Source: DAOLOF01 sp964463605 (GTDB lineage Bacteria; Patescibacteriota; Microgenomatia; UBA1400; PJMF01). From it: 43,755 bases of DNA. The position numbers and the translations under genes were made by a program. Below are positions 23,334 to 32,598 of the stretch, piece after piece (within the stretch, counting starts at the first letter, position 1; each line of letters starts with the position of its first letter). The notes under the pieces were generated by a model. That model was not told where the DNA came from. It searched no databases and saw nothing but the letters and a program-made list of their open reading frames with translations. The DNA lies in contig CAYXBZ010000002.1 in NCBI GenBank assembly GCA_964463605.1, positions 1 through 43,755 on the forward strand. Direction: 5' to 3'.

Positions 23334-24566
23334 CTACTGCTTGACTTGATTTTCACTTATCAAGAAATCGTCAAAATTAAGACATATCAGAAGAATCAGC
23401 AAGTTAATGGGTTCAAAGATTGTCAAATTAAACAAGGAGTGCACAAGCGTACCGGAGATTATTGCTAGCGAAGTCACTTTTTTATTGACTATGGCTCTCT
23501 TTATTTCTGACACAATAAAAATGGAAGCTAGTAGCAAACCTGGTATGCCAGTTGCGGTTAGTAAAAATACAATTATGTTATCTGGGAAATGGGCGTGCAC
23601 GACCTTGTCTTGAATGTTTGTGTTGACGCTTGGTGTGAATGCTCCACGACCTATCGCGATTTGCCAAAGAGATAGTTGAGAAACAGCTGTTTCATTAACT
23701 TGAGCTCGACTCACAATTGTTTCGGTTCGTCCCAACTCAACTCCAAGACCACCAGGTCTTGGCAAGAAAGGCATCATCAAGATTAAGCTTATTAAGAGAA
23801 ATATGATAATTCTTCTTGAGATAGTGAGTAAATTTTTAAAAAGAAATAATAAAATTATGCTGGTCATACCAAAAGCCAAGTATGAACTTCTGGAATATGT
23901 AAGGGCTAAAGCTGCAATTAGCATCAGTCCCACGTATAACTTTTTTTTGCATGAAGTTCTGATGCTTAGTAGCCAAACAAACAATAGATTGACAACGATC
24001 ATCCCAGAAAAGTTTGGATCAAGCATACATCCTGCCCATCGATAATAATGTACATCCCAGCCAGATGAGGCTAAAAATCTAAGATCAGGAATTATTAGGT
24101 ACTGAAAGAATCCAATTAACAAAAAAGAAATCATAATTAAATAAAACAGTAGCCTCCACCATTTCTTAAAACATTTAATTTGATTAAAGTAGTTGTTGAC
24201 AAAAAATGCAAACAAGAGATAGGTAAACAGACGACCAATATACAGCCATGGAATAAAATTAAATCCAGACTGATTTTGATTAATGATCAAACTAATTACT
24301 ATCCATAGAAAAAAATACAGTAGATAGCGCCAGCGAGAATAGATTTGGCTAAACTTTATGTTGGTTGCTTTGTAGTTAATGAGAGAAAGAATAACAAAGA
24401 TAATAATAAATAGATCATGACCATAAAAAGCTACTGTTCGAGCAAGTTGGACTCGTTGCAATTGTCCGAGACTAATCATAAATGTTGTCATGATTAGAAT
24501 AAGACCTCTAAGATTAAGACAAATCTGGTGATGTGATTTAATGAATAAATCAATTTGTTTTTTCAT
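23334..24566 (-). CDS. O-antigen ligase/polymerase-like membrane protein (Wzy_C family)
   Basis: A 410-residue protein with about ten to twelve hydrophobic helices. The family marks are DPNFSGM in the middle, ALTYSRSSYLAFG, and the large loop ending in a HAHFPDN stretch before the last helices. These motifs are shared by WaaL O-antigen ligases and Wzy polymerases; sequence alone does not separate them. It overlaps the flippase gene by four bases (ATGA), so both are translated from one message. Patescibacteria lack a typical outer membrane, so a role in surface polysaccharide assembly is inferred and not a literal O-antigen. Confidence 0.85.
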   Translation of the reverse strand: MKKQIDLFIKSHHQICLNLRGLILIMTTFMISLGQLQRVQLARTVAFYGHDLFIIIFVILSLINYKATNIKFSQIYSRWRYLLYFFLWIVISLIINQNQSGFNFIPWLYIGRLFTYLLFAFFVNNYFNQIKCFKKWWRLLFYLIMISFLLIGFFQYLIIPDLRFLASSGWDVHYYRWAGCMLDPNFSGMIVVNLLFVWLLSIRTSCKKKLYVGLMLIAALALTYSRSSYLAFGMTSIILLFLFKNLLTISRRIIIFLLISLILMMPFLPRPGGLGVELGRTETIVSRAQVNETAVSQLSLWQIAIGRGAFTPSVNTNIQDKVVHAHFPDNIIVFLLTATGIPGLLLASIFIVSEIKRAIVNKKVTSLAIISGTLVHSLFNLTIFEPINLLILLICLNFDDFLISENQVKQ

Positions 24567-25813
24567 GATTTAGCCATTGCAACTGTTGAAGGGCTTTTTT
24601 TAAAAAAATTGAAGATGTACCACAGCATTGGTATTGACAGAATTATTCTCGAATAAAGAATGCCATTGACTGTTCCCAGTAATCCAGAGTGATTGCCTCC
24701 AATAATTATCAAACTTGTCATTAGAATTAAAGAACCAAATAGATGAAGATTCATCAGTTTATATTTTTGTGAAGCAAGCATCATGGTGTAACAAACCATA
24801 AAAAAACCCTGAATTACTCCGGCTACGATTAAAGGTCTAATCAGTGGAATTGACTCGATCCACTTGTCCCCCATTAGAAAAAGCACGATCTCTTGATTAA
24901 AAATATAGATGGGAAGAGCAATTAAAAGAGTAATGGCGGTGGTTGAGATAAGTGTTTTTCGAAAAGCTTTGACAAGCCGATTCTTGTCAGTCACGAGTTT
25001 TGAAAAAACTGGAATAGTGCCATAATGTACCGATTTTGAGATGTCATAGCTACCTTTGTGGGTAATACTATAGGCGTTGTGGTACAAGCCCAGTGAATGA
25101 GTGTTAGTAATTGCGCCAATTAAGAAATCATCAACGTTTTCAACTAAGTAATGCAAAAAGGAGCCAACCGACAACCATCTGGCATTCTCAAAAATAATTT
25201 TTGCTCTAGAGGGCACGTACTGAAATTGGGGCCTAATTTTAAAGATAACAAAAGACAGAGCGGTTTCAATTAAAGCTGCGATCACCATTCCTAATATTAG
25301 GGCATACACATTTTTGAGCCACAGTCCAAGAAGAAGTGTCCCTAAAATAAGTGCTGCCTGAACAACAAACCGATACAGTACATCTTTTGAGTAAAGCATC
25401 TTTTTGTGGAGAACAACTACATAAGGATTAATAAATCCTTTGATAACAGGCACCAAAGCAGCCACAGCTATCATTAGTGTTAGTGATGACTGATCATAAA
25501 ATAAGCTCATCAAATATCCAAGAATAATCATCAGTACTCCAATCAAAAAACCTCTTCCTACAGCTATAACCCAAGCTGTGTTGAGAAAATACTCAACCGA
25601 ATGTTTAGACTGAATTATAGTTAAATTTATTCCGGTTTGAGTCATCGCCTCGCTCAAGCCTAAGGCAATAACTACTAGAGAAAAAACTCCAAAGTCTGAA
25701 GGAGTTAGGATTCTTGCCAAAATATAAATCTTTATTACTGTTAAAAAATAGGTACTTATCTTGAGTAAAGTGTCCCAGGAAAATCCGGCAATTACTTTTT
25801 TGGTATAGCCCAT
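24563..25813 (-). CDS. Wzx-type polysaccharide flippase (MOP superfamily)
   Basis: A 416-residue protein with about twelve transmembrane helices. The N-terminus FSWDTLLKISTYFLTVIK and the following LARILTPSDFGVFSLV are typical of Wzx and related lipid-linked oligosaccharide exporters. It lies directly before the ligase-like gene and overlaps it by four bases, so the two probably flip and then attach the same glycan. No glycosyltransferases stand beside them. A promoter pair faces lepB in the 172-base space upstream. Confidence 0.85.
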   Translation of the reverse strand: MGYTKKVIAGFSWDTLLKISTYFLTVIKIYILARILTPSDFGVFSLVVIALGLSEAMTQTGINLTIIQSKHSVEYFLNTAWVIAVGRGFLIGVLMIILGYLMSLFYDQSSLTLMIAVAALVPVIKGFINPYVVVLHKKMLYSKDVLYRFVVQAALILGTLLLGLWLKNVYALILGMVIAALIETALSFVIFKIRPQFQYVPSRAKIIFENARWLSVGSFLHYLVENVDDFLIGAITNTHSLGLYHNAYSITHKGSYDISKSVHYGTIPVFSKLVTDKNRLVKAFRKTLISTTAITLLIALPIYIFNQEIVLFLMGDKWIESIPLIRPLIVAGVIQGFFMVCYTMMLASQKYKLMNLHLFGSLILMTSLIIIGGNHSGLLGTVNGILYSRIILSIPMLWYIFNFFKKSPSTVAMAKS

Positions 25814-25852
25814 ATTTCTTTTGTGTTAGATAAATAATAGTATTAAGGCTTA

Positions 25853-25887
25853 AGAGCGATTATACTGAAATTGGCTCTTTTTGATAA
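25853..25887 (-). promoter_or_regulatory. Promoter of the flippase operon with an inverted repeat
   Basis: On the minus strand, -35 TTATCA (25887-25882) and -10 TATAAT (25864-25859) are 17 bases apart, giving a leader of about 40 bases. An inverted repeat, AAGAGC 25853-25858 and GCTCTT 25874-25879, brackets the -10 box and could bind a regulator. Confidence 0.45.
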
Positions 25888-25900
25888 ATGTATTTATAAT
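25871..25900 (+). promoter_or_regulatory. Promoter of lepB
   Basis: -35 TTGGCT (25871-25876) and a perfect -10 TATAAT (25895-25900) are 18 bases apart, with a leader of about 80 bases to lepB. It overlaps the divergent flippase promoter. Confidence 0.45.
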
Positions 25901-25985
25901 GGCTTGGTAATCATTTAGCTTAAAAGGCCCAACACTCCAAGCTTGACCTCTTAACTAAAGTACCATTGTTTATTATTAAGAAAAT

Positions 25986-26567
25986 ATGAAAAACCTTTTT
26001 AGATTGATTGCCAACTTTATTCTCGATATTTTTGAAACACTGGTGATTGCTTTGTCAATCTTTTTGGTTGTTTATTTATTTTTACTCCAGCCTCATCAGG
26101 TTAACGGTAAGTCAATGGAGCCAAATTTTGCAAGCGGAGATTATGTGTTAACTGATAAAATTAGTTATAGATTTGGCAATCCTCAAAGAGGTGATGTAGT
26201 TGTGTTTCATGCCCCTGCTAGCGCGAACTGTCCTCAGGGAACTGGTTGTGACTTCATCAAAAGAATAATTGCTCTTCCCAATGAGACGATTGAAGTTAAA
26301 AACGGAAATTTTTATGTTAATTCTCAATTGCTTGATGAGGATTACATTAATCCTTCAATGTCAACTGATGCTGGGGAATATACTCGAAGTCACTTGATTA
26401 CGCTAAAGAGTGATGAATATTTTGTCAGTGGCGATAACAGGCCTTACTCAAGTGATTCAAGAGCTTGGGGTCCAATTAATAAGTCGGCAATAGTGGGAAA
26501 AGCATTTTTTCGTTATTGGCCACCAGAATCAATGGGAGCCATAAAAAGTGCTGAATACTCACTTTAG
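25986..26567 (+). CDS. lepB: Signal peptidase I
   Basis: Cleaves signal peptides from proteins exported through the Sec pathway. One N-terminal membrane helix (residues about 13-34) is followed by the catalytic domain. The nucleophile is Ser43 in GKSMEPN, the general base is Lys92 in DFIKRIIALP, and the conserved SGDNRPYSSDSRAWG box follows. The length of 193 residues fits the Gram-positive type with a single anchor. It is the first gene of the plus-strand envelope run and probably reaches murB 38 bases later. Confidence 0.96.
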   Translation: MKNLFRLIANFILDIFETLVIALSIFLVVYLFLLQPHQVNGKSMEPNFASGDYVLTDKISYRFGNPQRGDVVVFHAPASANCPQGTGCDFIKRIIALPNETIEVKNGNFYVNSQLLDEDYINPSMSTDAGEYTRSHLITLKSDEYFVSGDNRPYSSDSRAWGPINKSAIVGKAFFRYWPPESMGAIKSAEYSL

Positions 26568-26620
26568 TTTTGATTACACGATAAGGCAAGTTTGGTTTTC
26601 ACAAATTGCAAATAATATTC

Positions 26621-27643
26621 ATGTTAGCTGACACACAATTAAATAAACTTGAATCACACTTTCCTCAACTTAAATTTGAGCGAAACTACCCTCTTTCCTT
26701 GATTACTTACTTTAAGGTTGGCGGTCCTGCTAGGTCTTTAGTAAAGGTTGATAGTCTTAAAGACTTGGTGGAGCTTATTAGGCATTGTCATCAATCGCAA
26801 ATAAGATTTGTTTTGTTGGGAGGAGCGAGCAACGTTGTGGTGGCAGATGAAGGAATTGATGGATTGGTGATTGTGACGACTAATGATAGGGTGTTATTGA
26901 CGAGTAAAGAAAATGAGAATGGCTTATTGGATAATGAGCAGTCCAGTTTTCAATATAAACAAGAAAAATCAACTCAAAACATTGTTCGTGCTGAATGCGG
27001 AGCTAGAACAGCGATGCTGGTAAATAAATCGATTGAATTTGGACTCACAGGCTTAGAACCATTTATGGGAGTACCTGGAAAGGTTGGGGGAGCAATTTTT
27101 AATAACTCTCATTTTCAAGATGAGTTAATTGGAGATTTTATTGCTCGAGTCGAGGTGCTCAATAAAAAAGGTGAGAGAGTTTGGCTCAATCAAGCAGAGT
27201 GTCAGTTTGATTATGATCACTCAAGATTTCAAACAAGTGGAGAGGTAATCTTACAAGCTGATTTTTTGTTGGTTCATGGAGAGAAAGAAGAATCAAGGCG
27301 GCGCGCCAGAGAACTAATGAACTACAGAGCTCAGACTCAACCACTAGGAGTGCCCTCAAGTGGATGTATCTTTAAGAACGTGAAAAATACTCCACAACTA
27401 CAAACATTATTTCCTCAATTTGCTGATAAGCAATATGTCTCGGCTGGATTTTTGATCGATCAGGCTGGATTGAAGGGTTTGCGGGAGGGTGATATCGAGG
27501 TAAGCTCAAAACATGCCTCGTTTATGATTAACGTTGGTACTGGGAGTGCCACTGATATTCAAAAATTGGTTGAGAAAGTTAAGCTGAAGGTTGAAAAGCA
27601 GTTTGGAGTGACACTGCAAGAAGAGATTTTTTGGATTAAATAG
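26621..27643 (+). CDS. murB: UDP-N-acetylenolpyruvoylglucosamine reductase
   Basis: Second committed step of peptidoglycan precursor synthesis: NADPH reduces UDP-GlcNAc-enolpyruvate to UDP-MurNAc. The ATG at 26621 is preferred to an in-frame TTG at 26606. FAD-binding marks are TYFKVGGPA and LLGGASNVVV. GVPGKVGGAIFNN and the active-site PSSGCIFKN follow, and the C-terminal EDIEV-type region has SKHASFMINVGTGSATD. A stretch of about 30 residues around residues 90-120 is polar and low in conservation. About 340 residues. The product of MurA is its substrate, and murA is the next gene. Confidence 0.95.
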   Translation: MLADTQLNKLESHFPQLKFERNYPLSLITYFKVGGPARSLVKVDSLKDLVELIRHCHQSQIRFVLLGGASNVVVADEGIDGLVIVTTNDRVLLTSKENENGLLDNEQSSFQYKQEKSTQNIVRAECGARTAMLVNKSIEFGLTGLEPFMGVPGKVGGAIFNNSHFQDELIGDFIARVEVLNKKGERVWLNQAECQFDYDHSRFQTSGEVILQADFLLVHGEKEESRRRARELMNYRAQTQPLGVPSSGCIFKNVKNTPQLQTLFPQFADKQYVSAGFLIDQAGLKGLREGDIEVSSKHASFMINVGTGSATDIQKLVEKVKLKVEKQFGVTLQEEIFWIK

Positions 27644-27710
27644 TCGATGACCTTGACGTAAATTGACGAGTTGAGACTACCTGCCTAATAAAATAAAATT
27701 TAATAATTTT

Positions 27711-27730
27711 GAACAAAACATGATTTGTTC
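27711..27730. repeat. Inverted repeat in the murB-murA spacer
   Basis: GAACAAA (27711-27717) and TTTGTTC (27724-27730) are perfect arms around six bases. A tandem TTGACG (27653-27658 and 27663-27668) lies upstream. An extended -10-like TGATATGAT (27762-27770) lies downstream of both and may start the murA message. The role of the inverted repeat is unknown. Confidence 0.35.
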
Positions 27731-27828
27731 GTCAAGCAATTTAGATTGATGACCGGATTAATGATATGATGTGTTGAGGTGGAAATTATTATTAATTAAG
27801 CACAAGATAATCAAACTAGTACATATAC

Positions 27829-29157
27829 ATGAAAAAACACAGCTCTAAGTTGATTGTTCAAGGAGGCACTCCGTTAACGGGAGTTGTTCAAGTGGGAGGG
27901 GCAAAAAATGCTTCTTACAAGTTGATGATCGCAGCAATAGCAGGCGATACAAAAAGCAGGCTTTTGAATTTACCCGAGATAGCCGATGTCAAGATGGTGG
28001 CTAAGATTATCACAGAGCTAGGTGGCAGAGCTTGGGAAGCAGGTCCAAAAACAATGTTCATTGATCCTGAAAAAATTTCTGCCTCAATTGTTGATGGTCA
28101 ATATGGCAGTGTGTCTCGAGCCTCTACTCTATTCATTGGTCCTTTACTCTCAAAATTCAAGAAAGCAAAAGTGCCTCTTCCCGGAGGAGATAGGATTGGC
28201 GAACGCCCACTTGGAAGGCATCTTGAGGGCTTGGAAAAACTTGGGGTGAAATGGTCGCATAAAGACAACTTTCTTTCACTTGATGCGGAAAACTTGCAAG
28301 GAACTACTTATCGTTTTGATAAGAATACTCATACCGGCACCGAAACTTTGATCATGACTGCCGTGATGGCTGAGGGAAAAACTATTTTAGAGAATGCAGC
28401 CGAAGAACCTGAAGTTGATGATCTAATAAACTTTTTAAATGCTATGGGCGCTAGGATTAGGCGGCGAGCCCACCGTGTAATTGAGATTGAAGGAGTGGAT
28501 AAACTGCACGGTGCTATATACAAAGTTATGCCAGATAGAAATGAGTCGGTGAGTTATGCTTGCGGAGCGATCGCGACCAAAGGAGATGTGGTGATTGAAA
28601 ACGCCAGACATCAAGATCTTGCGGCTTTTATCGAGAAGATTGAAGAGGCAGGAGGAGGTTGTGAAGTTGGAGAATATGGAGTGAGATTTTATTATCGAGG
28701 ACCGCTTAGAGCTACCGATGTAATAACAGAAATTCATCCCGGATTCATGACCGACTGGCAACCATTGTGGGCAACTTTAATAGCTCATGCTCAGGGAAAA
28801 AGCATTATCCATGAAACGGTAATGCAAAATCGATTTCAATATATAGAGCAACTGATTAAAATGGGTGCCGACATCAAACCTTTTGAACCAGAAATATCCC
28901 ATCCTGAAAAACTTTATAATTTTGACTGGAAAGATAAACAACCCACCGATATTCATGCCATCGAAATTTCGGGACCAACTGAGTTTAAAGGTGGTGAGTT
29001 TGAGGTTCATGATCTTCGAGCGGGAGCAACCATTTTACTTGCAGCTATTAGTGGGGTTGGCACGACTACTCTCACCAATGTAGATCAAATTGATCGAGGT
29101 TATGAAAATATTGATTGGAAGCTAAAATCACTAGGGGCAGATATTGAAAGAAAGTGA
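27829..29157 (+). CDS. murA: UDP-N-acetylglucosamine 1-carboxyvinyltransferase (Asp-type)
   Basis: First committed step of peptidoglycan synthesis, joining phosphoenolpyruvate to UDP-GlcNAc. The EPSP-synthase fold is seen in the Lys-Asn pair of GGAKNASYKL near the start, SRASTLFIGPLL, IGERP, the TDWQP aspartate and DLRAGA near the end. The catalytic loop reads LPGGDRIGERP, with Asp121 where most enzymes have Cys (Cys115 in E. coli). Enzymes with Asp there are active but not alkylated by fosfomycin. The length of 442 residues is normal. A 185-base spacer with its own signals separates it from murB. It ends in TGA. Confidence 0.94.
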   Translation: MKKHSSKLIVQGGTPLTGVVQVGGAKNASYKLMIAAIAGDTKSRLLNLPEIADVKMVAKIITELGGRAWEAGPKTMFIDPEKISASIVDGQYGSVSRASTLFIGPLLSKFKKAKVPLPGGDRIGERPLGRHLEGLEKLGVKWSHKDNFLSLDAENLQGTTYRFDKNTHTGTETLIMTAVMAEGKTILENAAEEPEVDDLINFLNAMGARIRRRAHRVIEIEGVDKLHGAIYKVMPDRNESVSYACGAIATKGDVVIENARHQDLAAFIEKIEEAGGGCEVGEYGVRFYYRGPLRATDVITEIHPGFMTDWQPLWATLIAHAQGKSIIHETVMQNRFQYIEQLIKMGADIKPFEPEISHPEKLYNFDWKDKQPTDIHAIEISGPTEFKGGEFEVHDLRAGATILLAAISGVGTTTLTNVDQIDRGYENIDWKLKSLGADIERK

Positions 29158-29210
29158 GCGATTTTTTATACCTTCAATGACTTACAAATTATTATGCGTG
29201 CTTACAACTA

Positions 29211-30257
29211 ATGAATAATCTATCGATTTTTTTGGGCTTACTTATCTTTTGTTTTATTGTAACTAGTGTCGCCATTGTGCCGTTTATAAATCTTTTATAT
29301 GCACTTCGATTTCAGAGAAAAAAACAAGACAATACTACCGATGTATTTGGCGAAAAAACACCGGTATTTAATCGATATCATCAAATAAAGGAAGGAACCC
29401 CAATTGGAGGAGGTCTGTTAATAGTGGTTGTTGTGTCTGTTTTATTTGCCATAATCTTGCCACTAATGCAGTTTTTTGGAATTCACGTTACTAGCGTGTA
29501 CTCAAATCATCAGGCAGAGGTTAATATAATCTTTTTTACTTTTCTTTCCTTCTCAATTTTGGGACTCTACGATGATATCAAGAAATTTTTTGGCTTTGAT
29601 CAATCTGGGTTTTTTGGATTAAGGATGAAGTTTAAACTTGTGATTCAGATTTTGCTGGCAGCAATTGTTGCGCTTATGCTCTATTTTCAACTGGGCATCT
29701 CTTTTTTGTATATTCCCTTTCTGGGGACATTTTCTCTTGGAATGTGGTTTGTCCCCTTTGCAACGTTTGTAATAGTGGCTTTTGCTAATGCGGTTAATAT
29801 TACCGACGGCTTAGATGGATTGGCAAGTGGAACGCTGATGATTTCATTGTTTGGCTTGTGGCTTTTATCTACTTCGATAGTTGATGTACCACTTTCTGTT
29901 TTTTTAGCACTTTGGATCGGATCACTAATCTCGTTTTTGTATTTTAATGTTTACCCTGCTCGAATTATGATGGGTGATGTTGGAGCTTTATCATTTGGAG
30001 CAACTTTAGGTGTGGTGGGCTTGTTACTTGGAAAAGTGCCAGCATTGTTAGTAATTGGTTTTATCTTTGTGGTGGAGGTATCTAGTTCACTGATTCAGTT
30101 GATATCAAAAAAACTGTTCAATAAAAAGGTTTTCAAGGCAGCTCCTGCTCATCTTACACTTCAATCGTTGGGATGGCATGAATCGAAAATCGTTCAGAGA
30201 GCTTGGTTACTTCAAATTATGTTGACGATTTTTGGCGTTTGGTTGGCAGTTATCTAA
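29211..30257 (+). CDS. mraY: Phospho-N-acetylmuramoyl-pentapeptide-transferase
   Basis: Integral membrane enzyme that makes lipid I from UDP-MurNAc-pentapeptide and undecaprenyl phosphate. About ten helices in 348 residues. Recognisable marks are LGLYDDIKK (the DDxxK acidic pair), NAVNITDGLDGLASG, and MGDVGALSFG. The usual HHH loop (PIHHHFE) is replaced by PAHLTLQ at residues 312-318, followed by the normal GWHESKI. Only one histidine (His314) remains. The other family motifs are intact, so I still call it MraY. Neighbours murA and ftsW agree with the role. Confidence 0.93.
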   Translation: MNNLSIFLGLLIFCFIVTSVAIVPFINLLYALRFQRKKQDNTTDVFGEKTPVFNRYHQIKEGTPIGGGLLIVVVVSVLFAIILPLMQFFGIHVTSVYSNHQAEVNIIFFTFLSFSILGLYDDIKKFFGFDQSGFFGLRMKFKLVIQILLAAIVALMLYFQLGISFLYIPFLGTFSLGMWFVPFATFVIVAFANAVNITDGLDGLASGTLMISLFGLWLLSTSIVDVPLSVFLALWIGSLISFLYFNVYPARIMMGDVGALSFGATLGVVGLLLGKVPALLVIGFIFVVEVSSSLIQLISKKLFNKKVFKAAPAHLTLQSLGWHESKIVQRAWLLQIMLTIFGVWLAVI

Positions 30258-30304
30258 ACAAGGTCTGTCTCTGAGTAAGTTTAATATTTTACCCCAAGCT
30301 AGGT

Positions 30305-31387
30305 ATGAATAGAAATAAAAAAGTTTCTTTATCAACAAGACTACTGATTTTACTTTTTGTTTTGTGTGGTTTAGGAATCTTTTTTGTTTTAGAGTCATCA
30401 GCTGTAGAGAGCTTTTCACGTTATGGACATCAGTATCATTATGTTTTGCGACAACTTCAGTGGTTGGGTGTTGGAGTGCTGGCATTTATAGTTGGCTGGC
30501 TGACTCCAGTTAAATTTTGGAAAAAATTGTCTCCGCTTTTTTATGTAATGGGCTTGCTTATGATGTTACTAGTTTTTATTCCCTCAATCGGGGTTGAGAT
30601 CAATGGAGCTAGGCGTTGGTTTGTGATCGGAGGAATATCGTTTCAGCCGGTTGAACTATTTAAAGTTGGATTAGTACTTTTTTTCTCAAGTTGGTTGTTG
30701 AAACATCAACGAATTCTACCACTTTTTTCTTCATTGATGGTGCCGATGGCAATCTTGTTACTTCAACCAGATTTTGGATCATTATTGGTGGTATTGTTCA
30801 CTGCATTTTGCCTTTATTTTGTGGGCGGTGGATCAATAAAAAAACTCAGTCCATTCGTCTTGGGTTTTGGACTAATCTTAATTTTGGCTGTTGTTTTTTC
30901 ACCGTACAGAGTGCGAAGAGTTCAAACATTTCTTAATCCGGAGTCAGATCCTTTAGGGGCAAGTTTTCAAATTAGACAAATTACTTTAGCCTTGGGGAGT
31001 GGTGGGTTATGGGGTCGAGGATTGGGAAATTCTCAGCAAAAATATGCATTTATTCCTGAAGCCAGTAGCGACTCAATCTTTGCTATTGTAGCTGAAGAAG
31101 TTGGTTTTGTTGGGAGTTTGGTGATCATCTTATTATTTATGTATTATTTTTATACCTTGTTGCAAGTCTCTCAATCACTTAAGGATGGCTCATATTCTCA
31201 GCTACTGATTTCAGGATTACTTATCTTGGTAGCAGGACAAACTCTCTTAAATCTTGGAGCAATTGTTGCCTTGGTTCCATTAACTGGTTTGCCACTACCT
31301 TTTTTTTCATACGGTGGTTCGTCGCTGATTTCGCTGCTGTTTTTAAATGGAGTTGGATATAAAATAGCTAAAGAGGTGAAATCATAA
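30305..31387 (+). CDS. ftsW: SEDS peptidoglycan glycosyltransferase FtsW
   Basis: Polytopic membrane polymerase of 360 residues that builds septal glycan strands from lipid II with a partner class B penicillin-binding protein. Family marks are ARRWFVIGGISFQPVEL, LLQPDFGS with its aspartate, LGSGGLWGRGLG, DSIFAIVAEEVGF, and the final PFFSYGGSSL. It is the first of two SEDS genes in the window. The murG start follows its stop codon directly, and no penicillin-binding protein gene is near. Confidence 0.93.
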   Translation: MNRNKKVSLSTRLLILLFVLCGLGIFFVLESSAVESFSRYGHQYHYVLRQLQWLGVGVLAFIVGWLTPVKFWKKLSPLFYVMGLLMMLLVFIPSIGVEINGARRWFVIGGISFQPVELFKVGLVLFFSSWLLKHQRILPLFSSLMVPMAILLLQPDFGSLLVVLFTAFCLYFVGGGSIKKLSPFVLGFGLILILAVVFSPYRVRRVQTFLNPESDPLGASFQIRQITLALGSGGLWGRGLGNSQQKYAFIPEASSDSIFAIVAEEVGFVGSLVIILLFMYYFYTLLQVSQSLKDGSYSQLLISGLLILVAGQTLLNLGAIVALVPLTGLPLPFFSYGGSSLISLLFLNGVGYKIAKEVKS

Positions 31388-32557
31388 ATGTCTAGCTCTT
31401 CAAAATCACCATCTTCTCCACTAAAAATTATGATACCCGGAGGACATCTTACTCCAGCTTTGGGGTTAATCGATTGGATTAAACAACATCATCCTGAAAC
31501 TCAAATAGTTTTTGTTGGAAGAAAGTACTCTCAACCCAAATTAAAACAACTTGCCTTTGAGTATCAAGAGATCTCGCAACGTCAAGTTGAATTCGTCTCG
31601 TTTCAGGGAGTTAAGTCGACTGCATCATTGTTAGCGATGCCGCTGAGATTAATTCAGCTCATCATCTCAATAGTAAAAGCATTGAGGATTATGAACTCTT
31701 ATCAACCAGATGTCTTGATGTCATTTGGAGGATATATGGCTGTTCCTCTGGTCCTTGCAGCTAAGATAAAAGGCGTGCCTGTACTTACCCATGAAGGAAC
31801 ATCGGTAGTGGGGAGAGCGAATAAAATCTTGTTTAAATTAGCGAATAGAGTTGTCTATTCCTATCCACAATTTAATAATTTTGATATCTCAAAATTAAAT
31901 AAACCTTGTTTTAGAACAGGGACTCCCCTTCGACAGCGAATTTTATCAAGAAGTATAAGTGAGCCCCCAAGTTGGCTTAAGAAAGATATTTCCAAAGATC
32001 AACCTGTTTTATTAATCTTGGGGGGCAGTCAGGGCTCGCAAGCCATCAATCAGCTTGTAAGCGATTCGCTTGTGGAATTAACTAAACGCTGGACTGTAAT
32101 CCATCAGTGTGGAAGAGCCAATATAACTTATCAATACCATGATGACTTAGTTGCACAAGCAACAAACTTAAATATAGCAGCCGATCGATATTATGTTCGC
32201 GAGTGGATCCCAGAAGATGAGCTAGCTTGGTTGTATCAGGTTACATCGATTGCCTTATCTAGAGCCGGCGCAAATACCATTGAGGAATTAAGATATTATC
32301 AGGTACCCACATTATATATTCCGCTTCCTCATTCTTATTTTCAAGAGCAAGAGATGAACGCTCGTTTTATGGTGCAACACCAGGCAGCAAAAATTTTGTT
32401 GCAAGAAGAAGCCAGTCCGAAACAGTTGGTCTATCACTTAGAAGCACTGATGGCTCAAAGAAAACAGTTTCAAACAAAACTAGCTTCAGTTCCGCTTCTT
32501 GATCCAAAGCCTGCATCTGAATTAATTTTTCAACAGTTGGTGGAAATTACGAGCTAA
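31388..32557 (+). CDS. murG: UDP-GlcNAc:lipid I N-acetylglucosaminyltransferase
   Basis: Adds GlcNAc to lipid I to give lipid II. The Rossmann-type N-domain has PGGHLTPALG, a shortened form of the usual GGTGGH loop, then MSFGGYMAVPL and THEGTSVVGRANK in place of the typical HEQNA. The C-domain has LGGSQGSQAIN and the UDP-GlcNAc site SRAGANTIEEL. The length of 389 residues is normal. The ATG abuts the ftsW stop codon, so the two are translationally coupled. Confidence 0.95.
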   Translation: MSSSSKSPSSPLKIMIPGGHLTPALGLIDWIKQHHPETQIVFVGRKYSQPKLKQLAFEYQEISQRQVEFVSFQGVKSTASLLAMPLRLIQLIISIVKALRIMNSYQPDVLMSFGGYMAVPLVLAAKIKGVPVLTHEGTSVVGRANKILFKLANRVVYSYPQFNNFDISKLNKPCFRTGTPLRQRILSRSISEPPSWLKKDISKDQPVLLILGGSQGSQAINQLVSDSLVELTKRWTVIHQCGRANITYQYHDDLVAQATNLNIAADRYYVREWIPEDELAWLYQVTSIALSRAGANTIEELRYYQVPTLYIPLPHSYFQEQEMNARFMVQHQAAKILLQEEASPKQLVYHLEALMAQRKQFQTKLASVPLLDPKPASELIFQQLVEITS

Positions 32558-32598
32558 TCGTGTTTAATGTTCACTTGATTTGGGCTTTTGTTTGTCAG

